Shown here piece after piece: positions 8,741 through 18,171 of a stretch of DNA of 64,000 bases (positions within the stretch are counted from its first letter, which is position 1; the number at the start of each line of letters is the position of its first letter). The stretch is from the NCBI RefSeq assembly GCF_012726345.1, contig NZ_PTXN01000019.1:1-64000 (forward strand). The letters are read 5' to 3'. Under the pieces are notes generated by a model. It was not told the origin of the DNA, did no database searches, and saw nothing but the letters and a program-made list of their open reading frames with translations. This DNA comes from Marinomonas sp. UCMA 3892 (GTDB lineage: Bacteria > Pseudomonadota > Gammaproteobacteria > Pseudomonadales > Marinomonadaceae). The position numbers and the translations under genes were made by a program.

Positions 8741-9535
8741 CTAAATACTATCCAAAGAAAGCTGATACCTAAGTTTTTCCAAATCTTCCGGTGTGTCGAC
8801 ACCATGAGTTGGCAAACCATCCGCCAGTGCCACTTGCACTTTAATGCCTTGATGCAAAAAGCGTAATTGCTCAAGTTTTTCCCAACGTTCTAATGGCGAC
8901 ATAGGTAAATCCGCATATTTCGCCAACAAACTAGCTCGATAAACATACAAACCAATATGACGCAGTGCAGGAAATCCTACTGGCAACAAACCTGTTCTAT
9001 CAGGATTACTGGCAAAGCCATCTCTATCCCAAGGCATAGGCGAACGACTAAAATACAGCGCACGCTGCTTTTCATCACAAACCACTTTCACCACGTTGGG
9101 GTTAAAGAAATCTTCGACTTGATCAATAGCGCAAGCGACCGTTGCCATTTCGGCTTCTTTATCTTGGTTTAATGCAATTACACTCGAATGAATTAAGTTC
9201 ACAGGCAAAAATGGCTCGTCACCTTGCACGTTGACAACAATCTCATCGCCCTGCCAGTCCATTTTTGCGGCGACTTCTGCAAGGCGCTCTGTGCCATTTT
9301 CATGGTCATCACGAGTCATCACCACTGAAGCACCAAAACCTATTGCCGCTTTTTCTATGAGCTGATGATCCGTGGCAATCGTCACCGATTGTGCGCCGGC
9401 TTTTAATGCCAACTCATAAACCCACTGCAGAACAGGTTTGCCACCTAGATCAGCCATAAGTTTTTGCGGAAAACGCTGAGAAGCGTAACGAGCTGGAATG
9501 ACTATGTGGAAATCAGGTAAGGATTGAGTGGTCAT
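8741..9535 (-). CDS. kdsB: 3-deoxy-manno-octulosonate cytidylyltransferase
   Basis: This 264-residue enzyme activates Kdo with CTP to CMP-Kdo for lipopolysaccharide core assembly. The N-terminal nucleotide-binding signature IPARYASQRFPQKLMADLGG is at about 13-32. The conserved TRDDHENGTERLAEVA and NVQGDEPFLP segments bind CTP and metal. Length is about 15 residues above the 248 of E. coli KdsB. It overlaps the kdsC stop by one base, so translation is coupled. It is the last gene of kdsD-A-C-B. Confidence 0.95.
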   Translation of the reverse strand: MTTQSLPDFHIVIPARYASQRFPQKLMADLGGKPVLQWVYELALKAGAQSVTIATDHQLIEKAAIGFGASVVMTRDDHENGTERLAEVAAKMDWQGDEIVVNVQGDEPFLPVNLIHSSVIALNQDKEAEMATVACAIDQVEDFFNPNVVKVVCDEKQRALYFSRSPMPWDRDGFASNPDRTGLLPVGFPALRHIGLYVYRASLLAKYADLPMSPLERWEKLEQLRFLHQGIKVQVALADGLPTHGVDTPEDLEKLRYQLSLDSI

Positions 9536-10116
9536 TATTTTTCAAACTCCGGCTTTTGAGCCAATTCATAAGCGTGTTCTAAGGACATTCGAGAGGCTAA
9601 CACCATGTCAGCGACTTCTCTAGCGACACCTTCACCGGCAGCTTTACTGAGTATAATCGGACAATGACGTTGCAATAAAATATGCGCATCAGCGGGACAT
9701 AAAGCAACGCCAACCTTAGGCATAACCTGAAGGTCAATCACATCATCACCCACATATGCGGCTTGGTCTGGTGTAATTCCTAAACGCTCGACCAACTCAT
9801 CAAACGCTTCGGCTTTGTTATGACAACCGGGATAAAAATGCTCTACTTTTAGCTCTTTCATCCGCTGCCTTAATGGTACAGAGTCTTTCGCGGTGATCAC
9901 CGCAACCTGAACGCCCCACTTTGGCAGCAGCTTCATTGCCACGCCATCTTTTACATTAAAGCGTTTTATGGTTTCGCCTTGCTCGGTATAAAGCAGACGA
10001 CCATCGGTTAGTACGCCATCAACATCAAAAACTACCAATTTCAAGGCTTGCAGCTTAGCAAGCAAACCTTGATCATTATCTAGCGCAGGATAAGAAGAAA
10101 GAAAAGCCGCATCCAT
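9535..10116 (-). CDS. kdsC: 3-deoxy-manno-octulosonate-8-phosphatase
   Basis: This 193-residue HAD-family phosphatase removes phosphate from Kdo-8-P. Motif I is DVDGVLTDG (about 32-40) with the nucleophile and acid/base aspartates, motif II is near VITAKDS, and motif IV is YVGDDVIDLQVM. The length fits C0-type KdsC, which lacks a cap domain and forms tetramers. It starts three bases after the kdsA stop and overlaps kdsB by one base, so it is tightly coupled in the Kdo operon. Confidence 0.93.
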   Translation of the reverse strand: MDAAFLSSYPALDNDQGLLAKLQALKLVVFDVDGVLTDGRLLYTEQGETIKRFNVKDGVAMKLLPKWGVQVAVITAKDSVPLRQRMKELKVEHFYPGCHNKAEAFDELVERLGITPDQAAYVGDDVIDLQVMPKVGVALCPADAHILLQRHCPIILSKAAGEGVAREVADMVLASRMSLEHAYELAQKPEFEK

Positions 10117-10119
10117 GTA

Positions 10120-10986
10120 TTAAACGCTCGTATCTAATACTTCAAATGTTTTAACCAATTCATCAAGCTGTTTCATTTGCTTAAGGAATGGCGCTAATTT
10201 ACCCAAAGGCAAAGCACATGGACCATCACATTTTGCACTATCAGGATCTGGATGTGTTTCTAAAAATAAGCTAGATAAGCCAAGTGACATACCCGCACGA
10301 GCCAATTCGGTTACTTGCGCACGACGGCCGTCTGCAGAATCTTCTCGACCACCAGGGCGCTGCAAAGAATGAGTTACGTCGAACATCACTGGGTAACCAA
10401 ATTTTTTCATTTCACCAAAGCCAAGCATGTCTACCACCAAATTGTTATAACCCATCATGGTGCCGCGTTCACAAAGCATTAGGTTATTGTTACCCGCTTC
10501 TTCACATTTGGTAAGAATATGTTTCATTTCATGAGGTGCTAGGAACTGCGCTTTTTTAATGTTAATCACGGCGCCTGTTTTCGCCATCGCGATCACTAAA
10601 TCGGTTTGACGAGATAAGAACGCAGGCAATTGAATAACCTCAGCTACTTCAGCCACTGGAGCGCATTGGTAAGCTTCATGTACGTCGGTAATCACTGGCA
10701 CATCAAAGGTGTCTTTAATCTCTTGTAGGATTTTCAGACCTTCTTCCATGCCTGGGCCACGGAAAGAATTGATAGACGAACGATTCGCCTTATCAAAAGA
10801 GCCTTTAAATACATAAGGAATACCTAACGCTTCCGTCACTTTCACGTGTTCTTCCGCAACCCGCATTGCCAAATCGCGAGACTCCAATACATTCACCCCA
10901 CTGAACAAAACAAAAGGAAGGTGGTTAGCGACTTCAATCTTATTACCAATTTTAATAATTTTTGACTCTTGAGATGACTGAATCAT
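10120..10986 (-). CDS. kdsA: 3-deoxy-8-phosphooctulonate synthase
   Basis: This 288-residue aldolase condenses PEP and arabinose-5-P to Kdo-8-P. Conserved PEP/A5P-binding segments are visible: FKGSFDKANRSS (about 61-72), IQLPAFLSRQTDL, the CERGTMMGYNN block and FDVTHSLQRPGG. Length equals the family norm (about 284). In many gammaproteobacteria kdsA sits in other neighbourhoods, but here it is between kdsD and kdsC. Confidence 0.95.
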   Translation of the reverse strand: MIQSSQESKIIKIGNKIEVANHLPFVLFSGVNVLESRDLAMRVAEEHVKVTEALGIPYVFKGSFDKANRSSINSFRGPGMEEGLKILQEIKDTFDVPVITDVHEAYQCAPVAEVAEVIQLPAFLSRQTDLVIAMAKTGAVINIKKAQFLAPHEMKHILTKCEEAGNNNLMLCERGTMMGYNNLVVDMLGFGEMKKFGYPVMFDVTHSLQRPGGREDSADGRRAQVTELARAGMSLGLSSLFLETHPDPDSAKCDGPCALPLGKLAPFLKQMKQLDELVKTFEVLDTSV

Positions 10987-11060
10987 GAGAACTCCATTTT
11001 TAATCTAGATTTGCCCACTCTAAACGTGTCTAAAGCAGCATAAAATTTTTGAATATTTTT

Positions 11061-12047
11061 TTATCGATCGTAAATTTCTAAAATTCCAGACAAGTTTTGC
11101 GCATCATCTACGACTACCAGCAAGGTGATTTTATCGCGTAGCATTTGCTCTTCGGCTTGCACTATCATCACATTCTCATTGATAGTTTTTGGATTCGCTG
11201 TCATCAAACTTGCCATGGTTTTATGTATCATGCCTTCACTTTCTTTGAGCATCGCACGGCGCAAATCTCCATCGGTAAAGATACCCAGCAACTTTCCCGC
11301 TTCTTGAATTAATACAACCCCCATTCTGCCATGAGTCATGACGGAAATAGCGTCTTTTAATGTGGTTTCTGGGGTGCAAATAGGAAGATTATCTTTGTGC
11401 ATTAGGTCTTTAACACGAGTTAATAGTTTACGACCTAGGCTGCCACCAGGGTGAAAACGGGCAAAATCTTGTGGTTGAAAATTGCGACACTCCATCAAAG
11501 CCACGGCTAAAGCATCGCCCATAGCGGTTGTCATCGTCGTCGATGTGGTTGGCGCTAGATTATTTGGACAAGTTTCTTTATCGATAGAAAGATCCAGTAC
11601 GCAATCGCAATGTTTCGCCAAGGTAGAATCAATGTTTCCTACCATGGCAATACTTGGATTTCCGAAACTTTTTAGAGAAGGCAGTAAACGCATCAGTTCT
11701 TCTGTTTCACCAGAAAAACTAATCAGCACTAAGACATCTTCAGGCTGGATCATACCTAAATCGCCATGAAAGGCCTCACCCGGATGAAGAAAGAAACTTG
11801 GCGTGCCTGTCGAGGCTAATGTGGCGGCAATTTTTTTACCAATCAAACCGGATTTCCCCATGCCACAAATAATCGTACGACCCTTGCTTGCAAGAATCAT
11901 TCGGACGGCTTTGGGGAATTCTTCGGTAACCTGATTAGCTAAATTGGCTAGGGCTTGAGCTTGAGTTGATAAAGTACGTCGAGCACTGTCAATAAGAATA
12001 TCGGAATGGGTACTCGAATCGGCACTCAAATTAAATAGATCGCTCAT
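11061..12047 (-). CDS. kdsD: Arabinose-5-phosphate isomerase
   Basis: This enzyme interconverts ribulose-5-P and arabinose-5-P, the first Kdo-specific step. An N-terminal SIS domain (about 35-180) carries GMGKSGLIGKKIAATLASTG and ISFSGETEELM. Two CBS domains follow (about 205-328). From ATG 12047 the product is 328 residues, exactly the length of E. coli KdsD, and a GAGG ribosome-binding site lies just upstream, so I reject the 14-residue longer reading from 12089. It is the first gene of the Kdo operon. Paralogues of the GutQ/KpsF type are possible. Confidence 0.92.
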   Translation of the reverse strand: MSDLFNLSADSSTHSDILIDSARRTLSTQAQALANLANQVTEEFPKAVRMILASKGRTIICGMGKSGLIGKKIAATLASTGTPSFFLHPGEAFHGDLGMIQPEDVLVLISFSGETEELMRLLPSLKSFGNPSIAMVGNIDSTLAKHCDCVLDLSIDKETCPNNLAPTTSTTMTTAMGDALAVALMECRNFQPQDFARFHPGGSLGRKLLTRVKDLMHKDNLPICTPETTLKDAISVMTHGRMGVVLIQEAGKLLGIFTDGDLRRAMLKESEGMIHKTMASLMTANPKTINENVMIVQAEEQMLRDKITLLVVVDDAQNLSGILEIYDR

Positions 12048-12110
12048 AAAGCCTCGCTGCTCAATGTAATAATCGTAAAGTAGCATCATTATACAGCGGA
12101 GGAAGCGGGT

Positions 12111-12153
12111 CGCCTACCAAAGAGCAAGTTTTCATCACTTACTCTTGGTAGGT
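12111..12153. repeat. Imperfect inverted repeat between znuA and kdsD
   Basis: CCTACCAAAGAG and CTCTTGGTAGG pair, with one bulge, around a loop that can pair further (AAGT/ACTT). There is no clear T-run, so it may be a weak terminator behind znuA or an mRNA-stabilising hairpin. Confidence 0.5.
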
Positions 12154-12162
12154 ATGGAAAAA

Positions 12163-13167
<1,005 letters not shown>

Positions 13168-13188
13168 TATTTAATACCGTCAAATTAA

Positions 13189-13203
13189 TGTTATAACGTA
13201 ACA
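13189..13203. promoter_or_regulatory. Probable Zur box of znuA
   Basis: TGTTATAACGTAACA is a near-palindrome (TGTTA/TAACA arms) closely matching the gammaproteobacterial Zur operator core GTTATAnnnTAAC. It lies 22 bases upstream of the znuA ATG, where Zur with zinc would block transcription. Assignment is by resemblance only. Confidence 0.75.
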
Positions 13204-13214
13204 ATACGATATTA

Positions 13215-13254
13215 AAAAAAGAGATTCAAGCGGTTTAGCTTAAATCTCTTTTTT
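13215..13254 (-). terminator. Terminator behind astE
   Basis: AAAAAAGAGATT (13215-13226) and AATCTCTTTTTT (13243-13254) form a 12-bp stem with an inner AAGC/GCTT pair, and the minus strand runs into T. It separates astE from the znuA promoter. Confidence 0.8.
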
Positions 13255-13274
13255 ATACAAGTAGCAAGCTTGAC

Positions 13275-14291
13275 TTAACTTAACTGTAAATCAACAAGCT
13301 CTACTGGTCGAATCATCAAACCGGCACGCTGTCCAACGGGAAGATTGGTATTAGGAAAGACAATGGCATCACCAGTTTGCTTGATGTAGTAGTCACTTTT
13401 ATCAGAATGAGCCATGCAATAGCCCTCTTCAAACTGAGTGAAATTTTTTACATCGCTTGCAATACGAAGTTCATAACTGTCATCGTCTTTTATCAAGCTG
13501 TCCAATACACGAAATACATACAAATTAGACAAAGAGGCTTGTGCTAAAACGCCCTTTTCCAACAATAGAGTCAAACTGTCCTCCAGATCTGCAAAGCGAG
13601 ACAAATCATTTTCGCCAAACGGATACACTTTCCCAAGTTCTACCGTAAACGCATGAGCATTGTGTACAGCATAGCTGTAATAGGAAAAGGTCGTTGTTGG
13701 TTGATGCGACAATAAAACAGCGTCAATGCCACTTGCGGCCAAGAACGCCAATTGCTCTTTGTTATGTATAGCATTTTCAACATAGGGATAAACGACAAAT
13801 TTTTCATGAACGGAACCACGAATAGCAGTGTGTAAATCGTAATGCAGTTTTATATGATCCGTTTTATTCTCAGTAAGCGAATAGAAGTCACAAACTGCTT
13901 GTTCTAGGCGCTGTGCTCTATTAGCTTCAAAGCCATCGTATTCTTGCCAAGCACCACGAAATAAGCGATTTAGGTTCACATCGCAAAACCGTTTTGCCAA
14001 ATTTGCTGCTACAGGGTTACCAATTAATACTAACAAGCGGATATTTAATGAAACCTTACCCTCTAGAAGGCCGGTAACCAATTGATTTACAAGCTCAATA
14101 GGACCGGTCTCATTACCATGTACGCCAACAGACAAAACAAGACTAATCGCACTAGGTTGTTTAGGCTCAAGGCGCAAAATACCAGTGTCTTCAACAAAGC
14201 CAACCCCACTTGGAAAAGAAAATTGAAAAGGTGCGATACTATCTTGGTTTGCGAGTGTTAAGGCTAAAAAATCATTGTTCAAAATAGACAT
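13275..14291 (-). CDS. astE: Succinylglutamate desuccinylase
   Basis: This zinc carboxypeptidase-like enzyme splits N-succinylglutamate to succinate and glutamate, the last step of the arginine succinyltransferase pathway. It has the AstE/aspartoacylase zinc site GVHGNETGPIE (about 55-65) and a later histidine in KLHYDLHTAIRGS. The FTVELGKVYPFG segment carries the catalytic glutamate. Length 338 is near the 322-335 of homologues. I use ATG 14291 with AGGA six bases upstream; a TTG at 14303 opens the same frame but would absorb that site. astA, astB and astD are not in the window; astC is at 27593. Confidence 0.9.
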   Translation of the reverse strand: MSILNNDFLALTLANQDSIAPFQFSFPSGVGFVEDTGILRLEPKQPSAISLVLSVGVHGNETGPIELVNQLVTGLLEGKVSLNIRLLVLIGNPVAANLAKRFCDVNLNRLFRGAWQEYDGFEANRAQRLEQAVCDFYSLTENKTDHIKLHYDLHTAIRGSVHEKFVVYPYVENAIHNKEQLAFLAASGIDAVLLSHQPTTTFSYYSYAVHNAHAFTVELGKVYPFGENDLSRFADLEDSLTLLLEKGVLAQASLSNLYVFRVLDSLIKDDDSYELRIASDVKNFTQFEEGYCMAHSDKSDYYIKQTGDAIVFPNTNLPVGQRAGLMIRPVELVDLQLS

Positions 14292-14565
14292 TTTTCCTAC
14301 CAACTTTCTCTATCAATTTCATTGCAAAATGCGACCTAAAAATAAGCATTCATGATACCGCTTTCCATCAATTAATAAGACAAATAATGCCAAACCGTAC
14401 ATAATACGCAAAAACAGGTCGCTTTCTCGACACCTAACGCTCTCTAGTGAGCCTATTATCTTGAGTTAATCACTTTTCTTTAATGACTAAGAAGTCTTTT
14501 CTTTCAAGACAAATGCCGATACCCTTTTGCTTTCTACCAGATTCACTTTTAAATTAGAGTATTTT

Positions 14566-15102
14566 ATGCCCGAAAATGACGAAGTCATTATCTTAGTCGA
14601 CAAAAACAACAAGATCATTGGCGATGTGCCACGTCGCTTAATGAATTTTGGCAGAGACTATCATCGTGTCACTTATATTTTGGTGTTTAATCCGGCAGGA
14701 AACTTACTCATTCAAAAAAGAACCGACGATAAAGCTTTTTGCCCAAGCTTTTACGGTGTAACCACTGGCGGCGTGGTTGAAAAAGGCGAATCTTATATCG
14801 ATTCGGCTCACAGAGAACTACAAGAAGAACTTGGATTTGACGCCCCCCTCGAAAGCCAAGGTATGTTTTTTACCGAAGGTGAAGGGTTTAAAATATGGGG
14901 CAAAATTTTCACTTGCTACTATGATGCAGCAATACATGGTGAGCTGACTTTACAGCCCAAGGAAGTCGCTTCAGTACATGAAATGAGCATTGAAGATATA
15001 TTGAGTAACACTGGCAATTTGCCATTTACCCCAGACTCGTTAAGTGCGTTACAGCACTATGCAAATAAACTTACTCAGCCTCAGTTTGATGATCCGCTTT
15101 AG
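14566..15102 (+). CDS. NUDIX hydrolase, YfcD-like
   Basis: This 178-residue NUDIX-family pyrophosphatase resembles E. coli YfcD and IPP-isomerase-like NUDIX proteins. The NUDIX box is complete as GGVVEKGESYIDSAHRELQEELGF (about 77-100), so it should be active on a nucleoside-diphosphate-linked substrate; the substrate is unknown. I chose ATG 14566; the open frame extends to a TTG at 14527. Its 3' end overlaps the start of the DUF2927 gene by 14 bases, suggesting co-translation. Confidence 0.85.
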   Translation: MPENDEVIILVDKNNKIIGDVPRRLMNFGRDYHRVTYILVFNPAGNLLIQKRTDDKAFCPSFYGVTTGGVVEKGESYIDSAHRELQEELGFDAPLESQGMFFTEGEGFKIWGKIFTCYYDAAIHGELTLQPKEVASVHEMSIEDILSNTGNLPFTPDSLSALQHYANKLTQPQFDDPL

Positions 15103-15871
15103 GCCTTTTTGGCTACTAACTTTTTTTCTTTCCTCATTCGCTTTGAGTGAGGAGCGCTGGCAAAACGATGCCTACATCCAAGATAGTTTTATTAAAATTG
15201 CCTTGGAGCGTGAATACAAAGAAACCAAATACCCTAAATTAATCCGCTGGAACAAACCCATTAAACTGTTTTTTGAAAGCGACAGCGGTGATGCTAGCTT
15301 GCAAAAAGAACTGCTTAGTGTCCATGCCCAACATCTGGCTCACATTACTGGGCTATCAATTGACTTCACCAATGATCCGAAACAAGCCAATATTTTTGTT
15401 ATTTTCACCACCTATGACAATGTTGAAAACAAAGTCAGACAATATATTGGCGACCCAGAAAAAATTCGCGCAGCGCTCAACGAAGCCATTTGCCTAGGAA
15501 ATTTTAGTCGTAATGGAAAATACGAAATAACCAAGGGAAGTATTATTATCCCTGTCGACTATGCACGCAGAAAAGCACGTTTTTTGGATTGTATTGTAGA
15601 AGAAATCACCCAATTACTGGGACTCCCGAATGATTCCAATGATGTTTTTCCATCTGTATTTAATGATGTCAGCGTAGATACCTACCTTAGTCCACTGGAT
15701 TATTTATTACTTAAAGCTCTCTACTCAACGCACCTCAAACCTGGAATGGATGTCGCGCAAACAAAGGCAGCTTTTCCTAAAGTCTTAGCAGAGCTCCACG
15801 CCAATAAAGACATAGAAAATGCAGCTCAGCGTGTCCAAAAATACAGTCTAAAAACCTACCTAGGTGACTAA
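15089..15871 (+). CDS. DUF2927-type exported protein
   Basis: This 260-residue protein begins with a hydrophobic signal-like segment (FWLLTFFLSSFALS), so it is probably periplasmic or a membrane-anchored lipid-free protein. The body (KPIKLFFESD, ANIFVIFTT, CIVEEITQLLGLPND) resembles the DUF2927 family, which has an EEXXQXLGL-type helix. This recalls zincin-like metalloprotease helices (HExxH/EExxQ), but the metal ligands are not obviously complete, so I do not call it a protease. The start overlaps the NUDIX gene. Function unknown. Confidence 0.65.
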   Translation: MIRFRPFWLLTFFLSSFALSEERWQNDAYIQDSFIKIALEREYKETKYPKLIRWNKPIKLFFESDSGDASLQKELLSVHAQHLAHITGLSIDFTNDPKQANIFVIFTTYDNVENKVRQYIGDPEKIRAALNEAICLGNFSRNGKYEITKGSIIIPVDYARRKARFLDCIVEEITQLLGLPNDSNDVFPSVFNDVSVDTYLSPLDYLLLKALYSTHLKPGMDVAQTKAAFPKVLAELHANKDIENAAQRVQKYSLKTYLGD

Positions 15872-16025
15872 CTTCCCTCGTAAAAAATCAATCAGTAAAC
15901 CCTGCCATAGATCAATATAATTAGCCTTTTCAACAACCATCTCATAAATTGTGCTTATTCACTCTGCTTTTCCTGTCTAACTTAGGTAAAATGCGCCAAC
16001 TGAAAATTCATATCGGAGAGTCCTA

Positions 16026-17126
16026 ATGTTTCCAGAACTCAAAAATGACCGCTTCTTGCGCGCATTACTCAAACAACCTGTCGATACAACCCCTGTATGG
16101 ATGATGAGACAAGCTGGACGCTACTTACCAGAATACCGCGCCAGCCGCGCCACAGCTGGTGATTTTTTGAGCCTTTGTAAAAACGATGCGTTCGCCTGCG
16201 AAGTTACACTTCAACCACTAAAACGCTACGACTTAGACGCGGCAATTTTATTCTCTGACATACTCACCATTCCCGACGCTATGGGACTAGGTTTATATTT
16301 TGAAACGGGCGAAGGCCCTAAGTTCAGACACACTATTCGTAGCAAAGCCGATGTTGATGCCATCCCAGTAACGACAGCGAATGACTTAGGTTACGTAATG
16401 AAAGCCGTTACTACGATCCGTCATGCCTTAAATGGTGACGTTCCGTTGATTGGCTTTTCCGGTAGCCCATGGACACTTGCGACTTATATGGTAGAAGGTG
16501 GTTCTAGTAAGGACTTCCGTCACATCAAAGCCATGATGTATCGCTCACCTGAGACCCTACACGCCTTATTAGATAAACTGGCTAAATCTGTTACAGCGTA
16601 TCTTAACGGCCAAATATTAGCGGGCGCACAAGCGCTGCAAATTTTTGATACTTGGGGTGGTGTATTAAGTGGCCCAATGTACCAACAGTTCTCTTTGCTA
16701 TATATGAAGCAAATTCTAGACGGCCTTATCCGTGTGCACGAAGGTAAAAGAATTCCCGTTATTTTATTCACTAAAAATGGCGGGCAATGGCTAGAAAACA
16801 TGGCCGCAACGGGACCTGATGCACTTGGTTTAGATTGGACAACAGATATTGCAGAAGCACGTGCTCGCGTTGGGGATAAAGTAGCGCTACAGGGCAATAT
16901 TGATCCCTGTGTACTTTATGCTGGCAAAGATGTCATCGAACATGAAGTCGAAAACGTACTTTCAGGCTTCGGCACAGGCAGCGGCCACGTATTTAACCTA
17001 GGTCACGGCATCCACCAGTTTGTAAATCCTGATCACCCAAAATATTTGATCGATGCGGTTCACGAACTAGGTCGAAAGTACCATGAACCAAAATATGATG
17101 ACTTAGATGCTTTAAACGGCCTTTAA
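16026..17126 (+). CDS. hemE: Uroporphyrinogen decarboxylase
   Basis: This 366-residue enzyme decarboxylates the four acetates of uroporphyrinogen III to coproporphyrinogen III in heme synthesis. The signature PVWMMRQAGRYLPEYR (about 23-38) carries the invariant arginines. The LFSDILTIPDAMG segment holds the catalytic aspartate and GFSGSPWTLATYMVEG follows. Length is close to E. coli HemE (354). The ATG at 16026 follows a GGAGAG site. It appears monocistronic. Confidence 0.97.
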   Translation: MFPELKNDRFLRALLKQPVDTTPVWMMRQAGRYLPEYRASRATAGDFLSLCKNDAFACEVTLQPLKRYDLDAAILFSDILTIPDAMGLGLYFETGEGPKFRHTIRSKADVDAIPVTTANDLGYVMKAVTTIRHALNGDVPLIGFSGSPWTLATYMVEGGSSKDFRHIKAMMYRSPETLHALLDKLAKSVTAYLNGQILAGAQALQIFDTWGGVLSGPMYQQFSLLYMKQILDGLIRVHEGKRIPVILFTKNGGQWLENMAATGPDALGLDWTTDIAEARARVGDKVALQGNIDPCVLYAGKDVIEHEVENVLSGFGTGSGHVFNLGHGIHQFVNPDHPKYLIDAVHELGRKYHEPKYDDLDALNGL

Positions 17127-17158
17127 GAGCTTATTTATAAGCCATCATCAATCAACGC

Positions 17159-17199
17159 TAACCTTAATAGAACGAGAGGACTAAATTCTATTAAGGTTA
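17159..17199. terminator. Inverted repeat between convergent hemE and the unknown gene
   Basis: TAACCTTAATAGAA (17159-17172) pairs perfectly with TTCTATTAAGGTTA (17186-17199): a 14-bp stem with a 13-base loop. It lacks a strong T-run, so termination may be weak or may need Rho. It overlaps the stop codon of the minus-strand gene. Confidence 0.5.
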
Positions 17200-17565
17200 A
17201 GCTACTAAAGACTCATATTCCTGCAAGCATAAATCTTCAGCGCTCTTCTTCTGTTTCTTCCAAACACCATTTGACGCCATTACCAAAGTGTCAAATGCTT
17301 CATCCACATAACAACACACGTGATCAACACCACGCCAATCCAACCAAGATAAGCGTCCTAATAAACGACCACTGCCAAGCGGAATCAACACTAATCTCAG
17401 TAGCAAATTACTACCCGTGCCTTTAGCTTGGTAACATGCCAGACTTTGAGGCAAAGACACACTGTATAATTTCACACCAGCTTGGTGAGATAATAAAGCG
17501 TCAACGTTTCTAAAAAAAGACTCAGAATTTGCTCTAAAATACTCGCTTGATGTTATTTTTTTCAT
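17197..17565 (-). CDS. Hypothetical protein, 122 residues
   Basis: I do not recognise this protein. It is soluble-looking, without signal peptide or membrane segment, has a cysteine pair in HVCCYVDEAF and a basic-acidic C-terminal helix (KKQKKSAEDL). ATG 17565 is chosen because GGAATGGAG lies eight bases upstream; a GTG at 17574 is also in frame. It is convergent with hemE and divergent from the PII gene, so context gives no function. Confidence 0.6.
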   Translation of the reverse strand: MKKITSSEYFRANSESFFRNVDALLSHQAGVKLYSVSLPQSLACYQAKGTGSNLLLRLVLIPLGSGRLLGRLSWLDWRGVDHVCCYVDEAFDTLVMASNGVWKKQKKSAEDLCLQEYESLVA

Positions 17566-17743
17566 CTCAAGCACTCCATTCCTATGAAGATATGTTCACT
17601 AAATGTAGATCATAATCATCGAGCCTGTAGCGACTTTTACAATAGAGTGGTATTTTTAGACTAAATAATGCCTTGAAATTCTTACACGACATGACGAGCG
17701 CTTTAGTTGTGCTAGGATTTCTTAATTCGTATGGAGAAAAGAA

Positions 17744-18082
17744 ATGAAACTAATTACGGCCATTGTTAAGCCTTTTAAACTTGATGAGGTGCGTGAAGCA
17801 CTTTCTGAAATTGGGATTAACGGCATTACCGTCACAGAAGTGAAGGGTTTTGGGCGCCAGCGAGGCCATACTGAACTTTACCGTGGCGCAGAATATGTCG
17901 TCGACTTCTTACCAAAAGTAAAACTAGAACTTGCCGTCGAAACAGACATGGTTGAACGCGCAATTGAAGCTATCCAGCACAGTGCGAATACAGGCAAAAT
18001 TGGTGACGGCAAAATCTTCGTTACTGCACTTGAACAAATCATCCGTATTCGTACTGGTGAAACCGGTGCCGAAGCAATCTAA
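17744..18082 (+). CDS. glnB: Nitrogen regulatory protein P-II
   Basis: This 112-residue PII signal protein reports 2-oxoglutarate and glutamine state to GlnE, NtrB and AmtB. The T-loop with the uridylylated tyrosine is clear (ELYRGAEYVVDFLPK, Y51), as are the TGKIGDGKIFV and RIRTGE signatures. No amtB is adjacent, which argues for GlnB over GlnK, and I see no sigma54 promoter upstream; GlnK cannot be ruled out by sequence alone. GlnE, a PII target, is coded at 31672. Confidence 0.9.
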   Translation: MKLITAIVKPFKLDEVREALSEIGINGITVTEVKGFGRQRGHTELYRGAEYVVDFLPKVKLELAVETDMVERAIEAIQHSANTGKIGDGKIFVTALEQIIRIRTGETGAEAI

Positions 18083-18122
18083 GCTATTGCCATCTAATTT
18101 GGGCAGTTAATTGCTATGAAAT

Positions 18123-18150
18123 AAAAAAAGAGGCCGAGGCCTCTTTTTTT
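18123..18150. terminator. Bidirectional terminator between glnB and hisM
   Basis: AAAAAAAGAGGC and GCCTCTTTTTTT form a GC-cored stem with A and T flanks on both sides, working for both convergent genes. Confidence 0.9.
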
Positions 18151-18171
18151 ATTTTTGCAAAATCGTTGGTG

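Noticed and set aside
13820..14430. GGTCGC and TGTCGA motifs upstream of astE as ArgR sites
   Set aside because: Each lacks the AA at the right spacing or has a mismatch in TGTCGC; not better than chance.
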